NCBI RefSeq assembly: GCF_000802185.1
Contig: NZ_KN676113.1
Location: forward strand, 4,173,430 to 4,237,429
DNA from: Belnapia sp. F-4-1
Lineage (GTDB): Bacteria > Pseudomonadota > Alphaproteobacteria > Acetobacterales > Acetobacteraceae
Direction of reading: 5' to 3'
DNA: 64,000 bases
Made by a program: the position numbers and the translations under genes. Shown here in pieces: positions 28,595-37,124 of this stretch (position 1 is its first letter; each line of letters begins with the position of its first letter). The notes beneath the pieces are model-generated. The model did not search any database. It was not told the origin of the DNA and saw only the letters and a list, made by a program, of their open reading frames with translations.

Positions 28595-29578
28595 TCAGCC
28601 GGCGCGCAGCGCGTCCACCAGCTTGCGGCCGTCCTCGCCGGCACGCTGGACCCACTCCTCGGTCATGGTCTCGCCGATCTTCTTCAGCTCGGCCATGACA
28701 TTGGGCGGCACGGTGCCGATGGTGACGCCCTTCTCGCCGAGCCTCGCCACGGAGGCCCGCTGCGCCGCCTCGGCATAGGCCCAGCCGCGATCCTCGGCCT
28801 TCTTCGCCATGGCCTGTACCGCCGCCTGCTGGTCGCCCGGCAGGCCCTGCAGCGCGCGGCGCGAGATGATGACGGCGTTCTTCGTCATCGAGAAGGCGGC
28901 CGGGGTGAAAACCTTGGCATAATCCCAGGCGGAGGTGTCGACGCCGGTCTGGGCGCTCGTCACCATGGCGGTGGCGATGCCGGTGGCGAAGGCCTGGGCC
29001 AGCTCGGCCTGCTGCACCAGCACCGGGTTGGCGCCGACCAGGGCGGCGAAGCGGTTGGTCATCGGGCTGAAGGTGCGGAAGCGGCTGCCCTTCAGCACGT
29101 CGAGGCTGGTCAGCGGCACCTGGGTGTAGAAGCCGGCCGCCGTCCAGCCGACGGTGTAGAGCAGCGACAGCCCCTGCCGTGCGAGGCGCGCCTCGATATA
29201 GGGGCGCTGCAGCTCGGCCAGCTTCCGCGCGCCGGCGAAGTCGGCCACGAGGAAGGGCACGGCATCGGCGTCGAAGAACGGATCCTCGTTGGAATAGGCG
29301 GTCAGCAGCATCTCGCCGACCTGCACCTGGCCGGTCTGCACGCCGCGCTTGATCTGCGGCATGGGCAGGAGCGAGGCGTTGCTGTGCAGCTGGATCTGCA
29401 GCTTGCTGCCGGTCGCCTGATCCACATCCGTGCAGAACTCAGCCAGGTTGCGGGTGTGGTAGTTGCCGTCCGGGTAGGCGCTGGCGAGCTGCCACTTGGC
29501 CTGGGCCTGGGCCCGGGCCAGGCCCGGAATGGCGAGCAGGCTCGGCGTCGCCAGCGCGGCGCGACGGGTGATGGTCAT
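28595..29578 (-). CDS. TRAP transporter substrate-binding protein DctP
   Basis: A 327-aa periplasmic receptor with signal MTITRRAALATPSLLAIPGLARAQ. The mature protein begins KWQLASAYPDGNYHTRN and contains TGSKLQIQLHSNASL, RRGVQTGQVQVGEML-like and FRTFSP-R segments of the DctP fold. It belongs to the second TRAP system with DctQ and DctM downstream. It is clearly diverged from the first DctP of the window, so a different ligand is likely. Confidence 0.9.
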   Translation of the reverse strand: MTITRRAALATPSLLAIPGLARAQAQAKWQLASAYPDGNYHTRNLAEFCTDVDQATGSKLQIQLHSNASLLPMPQIKRGVQTGQVQVGEMLLTAYSNEDPFFDADAVPFLVADFAGARKLAELQRPYIEARLARQGLSLLYTVGWTAAGFYTQVPLTSLDVLKGSRFRTFSPMTNRFAALVGANPVLVQQAELAQAFATGIATAMVTSAQTGVDTSAWDYAKVFTPAAFSMTKNAVIISRRALQGLPGDQQAAVQAMAKKAEDRGWAYAEAAQRASVARLGEKGVTIGTVPPNVMAELKKIGETMTEEWVQRAGEDGRKLVDALRAG

Positions 29579-29647
29579 GCGTGAAAGCCCCTGGTTTCGT
29601 TACCGGGGCCGAGTGAAGCCCGGAAGCGGCCTCCTCAACAAGGGGCG

Positions 29648-30085
29648 TCAGCCGGCCGAGACCACGTAATGCTTCAGCTCCTCTGCCTCCTGCTCGGCGG
29701 CCTCGATGCGCGCCTTCACCAGATCGCCGATCGAGACCATGCCGACCAGGCCGCCGCCGGCATCGAGCACGGGCAGGTGGCGGACGCGGCGCGCCGTCAT
29801 CAGCGAGAGCGCTTCGGTCACCAGCGTCTCCGGGCGGATGGTGACCAGGTCGCGGGTCATGAACTGGGTTGCCTGGAGGCCGGTGGTGCCGGGGCCATGC
29901 GCCGCCATGCCGCGGACGATGTCCCGCTCGCTCAGGATGCCGAGCAGCTCGCCGCCGGGGCCGCGGACCAGGGCAGCGCCTATGCGGTGCTCGGCGAGGA
30001 GGCGGGCGGCGTCGAGGACGGACTGATCGGGGCCGAGCGAGATGACGCGGTTGCCCTTCGTCTTCAGGATCGCGGCGATGACCAT
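29648..30085 (-). CDS. CBS-domain pair protein
   Basis: A 145-aa protein made almost entirely of two CBS motifs (about residues 12-62 and 75-130): VISLGPDQSVLDAARLLAEH, then ILSERDIVRG, and DLVTIRPETLVTEALSLM, then GMVSIGDLVKARI. Paired CBS modules bind adenosyl nucleotides and are usually energy sensors. It has no fused catalytic domain. It lies between TRAP dctP and the ABC exporter gene on the same strand; the target is unknown. Confidence 0.9.
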   Translation of the reverse strand: MVIAAILKTKGNRVISLGPDQSVLDAARLLAEHRIGAALVRGPGGELLGILSERDIVRGMAAHGPGTTGLQATQFMTRDLVTIRPETLVTEALSLMTARRVRHLPVLDAGGGLVGMVSIGDLVKARIEAAEQEAEELKHYVVSAG

Positions 30086-30176
30086 GGGTGCCTCCCTGGA
30101 CTGGTCTTCCTTCAGATCGGGCAGGCTGCGCCGCCACGCGCGCCGGTTGCAAGCAAAAGCGACGCCGCGGAGGTGC

Positions 30177-31967
30177 TCATTCCGCCGCCTTCACGGGCTG
30201 TGCGGCGGTCAGCGGGGCGCTGGCGGTGAGCTGCGTCTTCACCAGCTCGGCGAAGCGGCCGCCCTGCTGCACCAGCGTGTCGAAGCTGCCGCGCTCGACG
30301 ATGCGGCCGCCTTCGAAGACCAGGATCTCGTCGGCGTCGCGCACGGTCGAGAGGCGATGGGCGATGATGAAGGTGGTGCGGCCGGCCATCAGCGCCGCGA
30401 GCGCCTTCTGCACCCGCGCCTCGGTGGCGGCGTCGAGCGCGCTCGTCGCCTCGTCGAGGATCAGCACCGGCGGGTCCTTCAGCAGAGCGCGGGCGATGGC
30501 GAGGCGCTGGCGCTGGCCGCCGGAGAGGCTGGCGCCGCGCTCGCCGACCAGCGTGTCGTAACCCTTCGGCTGCCGGATGATGAAATCATGCGCCTCGGCC
30601 ATGCGGCAGGCGCGTTCCAGCTCGTCCTGGGTCGCCTCCGGGCGGCCGACCAGCAGGTTGTCCCTGATCGTCCGGTTGAAGAGCATGCTTTCCTGGAAGA
30701 CGACGCCGACGTTGCGCCGCAGGCTTTCCAGGGTGATGTCGCGCAGGTCGTGGCCGTCGAGCGTGACGCGGCCACCCACCGGGTCCCACAGGCGCTGCAG
30801 CAGCGCCATCGCCGTCGACTTGCCCGCACCGGTCTGGCCGACCAGGGCGAGCGTGCGGCCCGGCTCGGCGCGGAACTCGACATCGGAGAGGATGCGTGGG
30901 CCGCCGGGATAGGCAAAGGCGACCTTGTCGAACACCACCTGGCCCGAAGCGCGGCTGAGCGAGACGGCACCCGGACGTTCCGGCACGCTGGTGCGGGCGT
31001 CCAGCACCTCGAAGAACTCGGCAATGCCGGGCGCCTGGAAGACGAGGCGCGAGACGAAGGCGACGGCGCCTTCCAGCTTGTTGATCAGCAGCATGGCAAA
31101 GCCCATGAAGCTGACGATCTCGCCGACCGTCGCCTTGCCGTCGAGATGCAGCAGGGTGCCCAGGATGAAGATGGAGATGACCGTCAGCGTGCTGGCCGCG
31201 CGGGTCAGCACCGAGACGACGGCCCACCAGTTCAGCACCGGGAATTGGTGATCCATCACCTGGCGCACGATGTCGCCGAACATGCGCGCCTCGCTCGCCA
31301 TGCGGGTGAATGATTGCACGACGATGACGTTGGACAGCGCATCCTGCGCCGTGCCGGCGAGGCGGGACTGGAACATCTCCACCTTGCCCTGCGCCGTCTC
31401 GGTCTGCCTGATGACGAAGGCGGTGATGACGGCGAAAACTAAGACCAGGCCGAGCAGCAGCAGGCCGAGGCGCCAGTTCATCGCCAGCGTCAGCGGCAGC
31501 AGGACCAGCGCTGCGACGAAGGTCGAGAGATGATCGCGGAAAAAGGCGAGCCAGATGCTGAACAGGTTATCGGCGCCGACCAGCATCACTTTCATCAGCC
31601 GGCCGGACTGGATGTCGCCGTGGAAGGAGAGCGGCAGGGCGAGCACATGCTCGTAATAGCTGTGCATGGAGAGCAGGCGGTTGCGATGGGCCATGCGGTC
31701 CGCCAGCAACGACACCGCGACCGTCGCGCCGATGCCGGAGAGGCCGACCGCGCTCCAGAGTGCGAGCAGGGCGAAGGCACGCTCCCATACCTGGTCCCGC
31801 GTGCTGGTCGAGGCGTGGGAAAGCACGTCCACCACCCGGCCGAACAGGACCGGCTCGAGGAAGAGCAGCCCGGCAAGCGCGATATTGGCGATTGCAAGGC
31901 CGACCGCCACCCAGCGGTCCTTCGACAGCAGCTTCAGGACCCGCCCGTAGAGCCTGATAAAATCCAT
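30177..31967 (-). CDS. ABC exporter, NdvA/ChvA-type glucan transporter (fused permease/ATPase)
   Basis: A 596-aa half-transporter. Six membrane spans occupy about residues 20-300, and EPVLFGRVVDVL plus the LNWWAVVSVLTRAAST region resemble NdvA/ChvA, exporters of cyclic beta-1,2-glucan. The nucleotide-binding domain has Walker A GQTGAGKST, signature [14 protein letters not shown], Walker B VLILDEATSALD and H-loop IAHRLSTV. I start at ATG 31967 with AGGGG upstream; an ATG nine codons earlier (31994) is possible. No glucan synthase (ndvB) is adjacent, so another exported glycan or lipid is possible. Confidence 0.83.
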   Translation of the reverse strand: MDFIRLYGRVLKLLSKDRWVAVGLAIANIALAGLLFLEPVLFGRVVDVLSHASTSTRDQVWERAFALLALWSAVGLSGIGATVAVSLLADRMAHRNRLLSMHSYYEHVLALPLSFHGDIQSGRLMKVMLVGADNLFSIWLAFFRDHLSTFVAALVLLPLTLAMNWRLGLLLLGLVLVFAVITAFVIRQTETAQGKVEMFQSRLAGTAQDALSNVIVVQSFTRMASEARMFGDIVRQVMDHQFPVLNWWAVVSVLTRAASTLTVISIFILGTLLHLDGKATVGEIVSFMGFAMLLINKLEGAVAFVSRLVFQAPGIAEFFEVLDARTSVPERPGAVSLSRASGQVVFDKVAFAYPGGPRILSDVEFRAEPGRTLALVGQTGAGKSTAMALLQRLWDPVGGRVTLDGHDLRDITLESLRRNVGVVFQESMLFNRTIRDNLLVGRPEATQDELERACRMAEAHDFIIRQPKGYDTLVGERGASLSGGQRQRLAIARALLKDPPVLILDEATSALDAATEARVQKALAALMAGRTTFIIAHRLSTVRDADEILVFEGGRIVERGSFDTLVQQGGRFAELVKTQLTASAPLTAAQPVKAAE

Positions 31968-32196
31968 CCCGGCGCCCCTGTGAGTGGTCCCCATGCCCGG
32001 CGGCGCCGGGCCATCCGATGCCGTAATAGGCAAGCCCCGCCGAACGGCAAGGCCACCCCTGCGGCAACACCGGGATGGGATCGGCGGAGGGCGTCGGGAG
32101 TTCCCTGCGTCTTGCGGAACGATCCCGTGTCGGGAGGGTTGACGGCACCCCGGGCGCATCGCCACCTTTGCCATATAAGAACCGGGAGGACTTCCA

Positions 32197-33192
32197 ATGA
32201 TCGTGACTCGCCGCGCGGCGCTCGCCGCCGGGGCAGGCCTGCTCGCTGCCCCGGCCATCGCCCGGGCCCAGGAGACTTGGCCGGCCCGCCCGGTGCGGCT
32301 GGTCGTACCTTTCACCCCGGCGGGCACCACCGACATCGCGGCGCGCATCCTGGCCGAGCGGCTGACCCAGCGGCTCGGGCAGAACGTCGTCGTCGAGAAC
32401 CGGCCCGGCGCGGGCGGCAATATCGGCTCCGATGCCGTCGTCCACGCCGATCCGGACGGCTACACCTTGCTGATGTGCACGGTGAGCTCCGGGGCAATCA
32501 ATTACAGCCTGTACGGGGCGAAGATGCCCTACAAACCGGACGCGCTGGCAGGCGCCGGGCTGATGCTGCAGGTGCCGAACGCCATCTTCGTCACCAACAG
32601 CCTGCCGGTGAAGACGCTCAAGGAGCTGGTGGACTACGTCAAGGCGCGGCCGGGGCGGCTCAACAACGGCAGCTCCGGCATCGGCACATCGCTGCACCTG
32701 ACCGGGGAGCTGCTGAAATCCGCGACGGGCATCCAGATGCAGCACGTCCCATTCCGCGGCGCGGGGCCGATGCTGCAGGAGGTGATCGCCGGGCGGATCG
32801 AGGTCGCGGTGGACAACCTGCCCTCCGTCATCGGCCATCTGCGCGAGGGGCGGCTGCGGCCGCTGGCGGTGACGACGACGCAGCGCAGCCCGGCGCTGCC
32901 GGACGTGCCGACCACGGCGGAGGCTGGCTTCCCCGACGTGGAGGCGACGGCCTGGTTCGGCGTGCAGGCACCGGCGCGGACGCCGCGGCCGATCATCGAC
33001 CGGCTCGGCCGGGAGATCGACGCCGCGGTGAAAGAGCCGGAGACGCGCGCGAAGATCGCCGATCTCGGTGGCATGGCACCCGGGCTGACGCCTGATGGCG
33101 GCACCACGCCCGAAGCCTTCGAGCGGTTCATCCAGGCCGAGATCGCAAAGTGGACCGAGGTTGTGCGGAAGTCGGGGGCGACGGCCGAATAG
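32197..33192 (+). CDS. Bug/TctC-family substrate-binding protein
   Basis: A 331-aa receptor with an export signal (MIVTRRAALAAGAGLLAAPAIARAQE). Family motifs are VRLVVPFTPAGTTDIAARIL, VVVENRPGAGGNIGSD, NNGSSGIGTSLHLTGELLK, VPFRGAGPMLQEVIAGRI and DVPTTAEAGFPD. GGGAGG lies 7 nt before the ATG. It is a lone gene, with no transporter subunits next to it and a convergent racemase-like gene downstream. It is the third of four such receptors in the window. Confidence 0.9.
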   Translation: MIVTRRAALAAGAGLLAAPAIARAQETWPARPVRLVVPFTPAGTTDIAARILAERLTQRLGQNVVVENRPGAGGNIGSDAVVHADPDGYTLLMCTVSSGAINYSLYGAKMPYKPDALAGAGLMLQVPNAIFVTNSLPVKTLKELVDYVKARPGRLNNGSSGIGTSLHLTGELLKSATGIQMQHVPFRGAGPMLQEVIAGRIEVAVDNLPSVIGHLREGRLRPLAVTTTQRSPALPDVPTTAEAGFPDVEATAWFGVQAPARTPRPIIDRLGREIDAAVKEPETRAKIADLGGMAPGLTPDGGTTPEAFERFIQAEIAKWTEVVRKSGATAE

Positions 33193-33198
33193 CCCCGC

Positions 33199-33930
33199 TC
33201 AGCCGCGGAACAGGGCGGCCAGCGCCGGATCGACGCCGCCCACCTCGCGCCCCCGCGGCGCGGCGAAGCTGCCGAGGCCTGGCTTCGGCAGCCTGAGCGC
33301 AACCAGCATCTCCAGCAGCCGGACGCCGCAGGCGATGCCGTCCAGCAGCGGTACGCATGCGTCCGGCTGCAGCCGGGGCGCCATGCCGGCCAGGGCAGCG
33401 CCGCCCAGCACCACCGAATCGGCTCCCTCCGCAGCGAGGCGGCCGATGGCGCCATGCAGCAGGCGCGCCACCCCCTCCGGATCCCGCACCGCATCCTGCG
33501 GCGTCGCCTCCAGGCCGGCGAGGCCGGCGAGGCGACCGCTCAGCCCGTGCTGGGCGATGCGTTCGCGGTAGGTTTCCGTACCCCCGAAGGTCACCAGGCC
33601 GAAGCGGCCCCCGGCGAGGCAGGCGGTGAGGCAGGCGGCCTCGGTCATGCCGACCACGGGGCAGGGCATGAGCTGGCGGGCGGCTTCGAGCGCGGTGTCG
33701 TGGCTGACAGCCAGCAGCACCCCATCCACCTTGCCGGCATGGATGGCGAGCAGTTCGAGCAAGGCATGGCCGGCGACGACGTTCTCGGCGCGGGAGGAGA
33801 TCACCACCGGGCCGAAGCGCGGCGTCGCCGGCAGAATCTCCGTGCCCGGGCCGGCGGCGGCACGCGCGGCGGCGGCGCAGAGCTCCGTGATGGCCCCGGT
33901 GGTATTGGCATTGGCGACCAGGATGCGCAT
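33199..33930 (-). CDS. Asp/Glu/hydantoin racemase family protein lacking both catalytic cysteines
   Basis: A 243-aa protein of the Asp/Glu/hydantoin racemase fold: MRILVANANTT at the start, VVGMTEAACLTACL near residue 92 and a C-terminal LLDGIACGVRLLEML. Classical hydantoin racemases place one Cys in ACFGDPG and another in LGCAGM. Here the matching segments read AVSHDTA (Val75) and LGGAALAGM (Gly177), so neither cysteine is present. The protein may be a different isomerase, a lyase or a binding protein. It starts 4 nt after the TauD-like gene, so the two are co-transcribed. Confidence 0.8.
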   Translation of the reverse strand: MRILVANANTTGAITELCAAAARAAAGPGTEILPATPRFGPVVISSRAENVVAGHALLELLAIHAGKVDGVLLAVSHDTALEAARQLMPCPVVGMTEAACLTACLAGGRFGLVTFGGTETYRERIAQHGLSGRLAGLAGLEATPQDAVRDPEGVARLLHGAIGRLAAEGADSVVLGGAALAGMAPRLQPDACVPLLDGIACGVRLLEMLVALRLPKPGLGSFAAPRGREVGGVDPALAALFRG

Positions 33931-33934
33931 CGGC

Positions 33935-34732
33935 TCAGCCCCCGGAGGTCGGGTTGGAGGCCGCCTGACGAAAGGCAGCCGGAAGCGAGCGCGGGCCGGG
34001 CCGGTCGAGGCGGAGCCGACGCAAGGCCGGCGCCCCGGCCGCGATCCGCAGCCAGGCGAGGCGCGGGTTCACCAGCAGCAGATCGCCGGCATGCAGCGGC
34101 AGGGCGAGGGCCTGGCCGGGCGCCTCCGCCGCGGCCTCCAGCGCGGCGAGCGCCGCCTCCTGGGCGGGATCGAGCCGCGCCTTGCTCATCGCCGCCCGGT
34201 CCAGATGGCTGAGGAATACGCCCTCGGCGGTGGAGAAGACCGGCAGCGCGGCGGCCTCGCCATAGGGAAATTCCCGGTGCAGCACGGCAAGCGCCGCACG
34301 GTCCGACTTCAGCAGCGCATTGTGCAGGGCCGCGGCGGCGACCAGGCTGACCGCGCCCTCGGCCAGGCCGCCGAGGCAGAGCAGCGCCACGGCATCCGCC
34401 GGGTCGGCATGGAAAGCGGCCGTGGGAGGGGACTCGGCGTCCGGCAGCGGCTGGCCCAGCAGGCGGCCGAGCGCGATCAAGGCGGCCTCCGGCTCGGCCA
34501 GCAGGTCGAGCTTGAGGCCACGCAGCAGGCAGAAGCCGCGGCCCTCGTCCAGCCGCTCGGCAACCTGGCGCAGCAGGGCGGTGAGCTGCGGCCGCTGCGC
34601 CGCGTCGCGTTCAGCCAGCTCGGCCGCGGCCTCGGCGCCGGCTGGGATCATCCAGTCGGCTGGGGTGAGGGCGGAGCCGGCCCAGGCGGCGGGGCCGGCC
34701 TGGGGGATGAGGCGGGGGGGCGGCGCTTGCAT
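33935..34732 (-). CDS. TauD/TfdA-like (gamma-butyrobetaine hydroxylase-like) protein, degenerate active site
   Basis: A 265-aa protein aligning by eye with a TauD/TfdA-type Fe(II)/2-oxoglutarate oxygenase family. AAWAGSALTPADWMIP is near the N-terminus, the first iron-ligand pair is in AFHADPADAVALLCL (His108, Asp110), and LPLHAGDLLLVNPRLAWL lies near 211-228. Family members are usually above 320 aa. The distal iron ligand His expected after the ...LLxN segment is Trp227 here. It is therefore short and probably not a standard oxygenase. It forms a two-gene unit with the racemase-like gene downstream. Confidence 0.6.
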   Translation of the reverse strand: MQAPPPRLIPQAGPAAWAGSALTPADWMIPAGAEAAAELAERDAAQRPQLTALLRQVAERLDEGRGFCLLRGLKLDLLAEPEAALIALGRLLGQPLPDAESPPTAAFHADPADAVALLCLGGLAEGAVSLVAAAALHNALLKSDRAALAVLHREFPYGEAAALPVFSTAEGVFLSHLDRAAMSKARLDPAQEAALAALEAAAEAPGQALALPLHAGDLLLVNPRLAWLRIAAGAPALRRLRLDRPGPRSLPAAFRQAASNPTSGG

Positions 34733-34851
34733 GCTGGGAAGCCTAGCAGCCGGAAGGCGCGGGCGGCAGGGAGGGCGCGGCCGCGCAAGGATGCCATTGC
34801 CGGATGGGAGCGGCGGATACAGGCTCCACCCCAGCAACCCGGAGATGCCGC

Positions 34852-35985
34852 ATGGACCAGCCAGTCCTCGACCTGCCCTTCGATGCCGAGGCGATGCTGC
34901 CCGGCCTCCGTGCTTGGGTGGAATGCGAGAGCCCAACCTTCGACGCCGCTGCCGTCGCGCGGGTGATGGAGATCGCAGCCCGCGACCTGGCGCTGATGGG
35001 CGCGCGGATCGAGACCATCCCCGGCCGGATGGGCTATGGGCCCTGCGTCCGCGCCACCTTCCCGCACCCGAATCCGGCCATGCCGGGCGTGCTGGTGATG
35101 GGCCACATGGACACCGTCCACCCCGTCGGCACGCTGGAGCCGCTGCCCTGGCGGGTCGAGGGCAACCGGGTCTATGGGCCCGGGGTCTACGACATGAAGG
35201 GCGGCAACTGGATCGCTCTCGAGGCCATCCGCCAGCTCATCCGCGCCGGCATCGCCACCAGCCGGCCGGTAACGGTGCTGCTGACCAGCGACGAGGAGAT
35301 CGGCTCGCCTTCGACGCGTGACCTGATCGAGGCGGAGGCGGCGCGCCATGCCGTGGTGCTGGTGCCGGAGCCGGCGCGGCCGGATGGCGGCGTCGTCACC
35401 GGGCGCTACGCCATTGCCCGCTTCAACCTGCGTGCCACCGGGCGGCCGAGCCATGCCGGGGCGCGGCTCGCCGATGGGCGCAGCGCCATCCGCGAGATGT
35501 GCCGCCAAGTGGTGGCGATCGAGGCGCTGACGAATGACGACGTGACCTATTCGGTCGGCGTGATCCACGGTGGGCAGTGGGTGAACTGCGTGGCGACGCA
35601 TTGCGACGCGGAGAGCCTCTCCATGGCCAAGCGGCAGGAGGATCTCGACCGCGCCGTCGAGACCATGCTGGCGCTGCGGCCGACGGGGAACGATGTGCAG
35701 CTCGAGGTCCGGCGCGGCGTGACGCGGCCGGTCTGGGAGCCGGATGCGCGGGGGATGGAGCTCTTCGGCACGGCGCGGCGGATCGCGCAGAGCATGGGCT
35801 TCGACATCAGCTCGCAAAGCGCGGGTGGCGGCTCGGACGGCAATTTCACCGGGACGATGGGCATCCCGACGCTCGACGGGCTCGGGGTACAGGGCGCGGG
35901 CGGGCATACGCTGGAGGAGCACCTGCTGCTCGACAGCCTGGTGCCGCGGGCGAAGCTGCTGGCGGGGCTGCTGCAGGTGGTGTGA
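34852..35985 (+). CDS. M20-family peptidase (carboxypeptidase G2-like)
   Basis: A 377-aa di-zinc M20 hydrolase. Metal-binding and catalytic segments are visible: GVLVMGHMDTVHPVGTLEP near residue 80, YGPGVYDMKGGNWIAL near 110 and LLTSDEEIGSPSTRDL near 142, whose first Glu is the general base. A dimerisation lid follows from about residue 180 (GRPSHAGA). The arrangement is like glutamate carboxypeptidase CPG2, which removes C-terminal Glu from folates or similar conjugates. The start ATG at 34852 begins MDQPVLDLPFD. It ends 1 nt from the convergent next gene. Confidence 0.9.
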   Translation: MDQPVLDLPFDAEAMLPGLRAWVECESPTFDAAAVARVMEIAARDLALMGARIETIPGRMGYGPCVRATFPHPNPAMPGVLVMGHMDTVHPVGTLEPLPWRVEGNRVYGPGVYDMKGGNWIALEAIRQLIRAGIATSRPVTVLLTSDEEIGSPSTRDLIEAEAARHAVVLVPEPARPDGGVVTGRYAIARFNLRATGRPSHAGARLADGRSAIREMCRQVVAIEALTNDDVTYSVGVIHGGQWVNCVATHCDAESLSMAKRQEDLDRAVETMLALRPTGNDVQLEVRRGVTRPVWEPDARGMELFGTARRIAQSMGFDISSQSAGGGSDGNFTGTMGIPTLDGLGVQGAGGHTLEEHLLLDSLVPRAKLLAGLLQVV

Positions 35986-35986
35986 G

Positions 35987-36382
35987 TCAGGCGGCCAACG
36001 CCGCCTCCAGCGGCGCTGGGTCGAAGCCGAAGTCCCGGTAACCCTGGCGCAGCCGCGCCACGTATTCGGCGGAGGGCGGGCCGGGGCGGAAGGCGAGCTC
36101 GTGATAGATCCAGGCCTCGCCCCCATCGGGCAGGGCGAGGCGGACGCGCTCATAGGTGTGCGGGCCCTCGTAGCGGTCGAGGCTTGCCATGTGCTCTTCC
36201 GTCACCTGCCAGAGGCCGATGGGGCAGGCGCTCGCCGGGTTGGGCTCGATGAGCGCGAATTTCCGCAGCACCAGCCGCCAGCCGGGCAGCAGCACGGCGC
36301 CGGCGACAACGGCGCCGGGGCAGCGGGATTGCATCTGCGCGTGGGAGAGGTTGCTGCCATAGGCGGCGTAGAGTTCGGGCAT
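35987..36382 (-). CDS. Gamma-glutamylcyclotransferase-like protein
   Basis: A 131-aa GGCT-fold protein. YAAYGSNLSHAQM at the N-terminus forms the substrate cavity, and the catalytic Glu is in SLDRYEGPHTYER near residue 72. The family releases 5-oxoproline from gamma-glutamyl compounds. I start at ATG 36382 (MPELYAAYG); earlier in-frame codons look non-coding. It is divergent from the AlkA gene, with about 65 nt between starts. Confidence 0.85.
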   Translation of the reverse strand: MPELYAAYGSNLSHAQMQSRCPGAVVAGAVLLPGWRLVLRKFALIEPNPASACPIGLWQVTEEHMASLDRYEGPHTYERVRLALPDGGEAWIYHELAFRPGPPSAEYVARLRQGYRDFGFDPAPLEAALAA

Positions 36383-36447
36383 GGATGAAGCATCCCAGGC
36401 GCGGGCGGCATGGCGCAAGGGTCGCCCCGCGCGATACAACCCGGGCG

Positions 36448-37122
36448 ATGAGCGACATGGCCGGCGACAGCCCGAAGCAGACCGAACGCCCCGACTGGTC
36501 CCGCGCCGAGCGCGCGCTGAAGCGCGACCCGGTGCTGAAGAAGGTCATCAAGCAGATCGGTCCCTGCACGCTCGAGCCGGTGACGCGCGAGCCCTATGAG
36601 GCGCTGGTCCGCGCCATCGCCCACCAGCAGGTGCATGGCCGGGCGGCGGAGGCGATCCTCGGCCGGCTGCTGGCGCTGCACCCGGCGCATGGCTTCCCGC
36701 CGCCGGAGGCGATCCTGGCGATGGAGGTGGAGGCGATGCGGGGCTGCGGCTTCTCCGGCTCCAAGGTCGCGGCGATCCGCGACATTGCCGAGAAGGCGAC
36801 GGGCGGGCTGGTGCCGACGCGCGAGGCCTGCGCCCGCTACGACGACGCGGTGCTGATCGAGCGGCTGGTTGCCATCCGCGGCGTCGGGCGCTGGACGGTG
36901 GAGATGCTGCTGATCTTCACGCTTGGACGTCCCGACGTGCTGCCGGTCGATGATTTCGGCGTGCGCGAGGGGTGGAAGGTGGCCGCCGGGCTGGAGGCGC
37001 AGCCGAAGCCGAAAGAGCTGGCGGCGGTCGGCGAGGCCTGGAAGCCCTGGCGGAGCGTCGCCGCCTGGTATCTCTGGCGCGCGGCGGATGCGGCGAAGCG
37101 GACCGTCTTCAAGCCGCAATAG
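36448..37122 (+). CDS. DNA-3-methyladenine glycosylase II (AlkA family)
   Basis: A 224-aa HhH-GPD base-excision DNA glycosylase that removes alkylated purines. LVRAIAHQQVHGRAAEAIL near residue 55, the helix-hairpin-helix LVAIRGVGRWTVEMLLIF near 143-160 and the catalytic Asp in VLPVDDFGVRE are present. It lacks the extra N-terminal domain of enteric AlkA, which is usual for short bacterial AlkA proteins. The ATG at 36448 starts MSDMAGDSPKQ. Confidence 0.92.
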   Translation: MSDMAGDSPKQTERPDWSRAERALKRDPVLKKVIKQIGPCTLEPVTREPYEALVRAIAHQQVHGRAAEAILGRLLALHPAHGFPPPEAILAMEVEAMRGCGFSGSKVAAIRDIAEKATGGLVPTREACARYDDAVLIERLVAIRGVGRWTVEMLLIFTLGRPDVLPVDDFGVREGWKVAAGLEAQPKPKELAAVGEAWKPWRSVAAWYLWRAADAAKRTVFKPQ

Positions 37123-37124
37123 GC

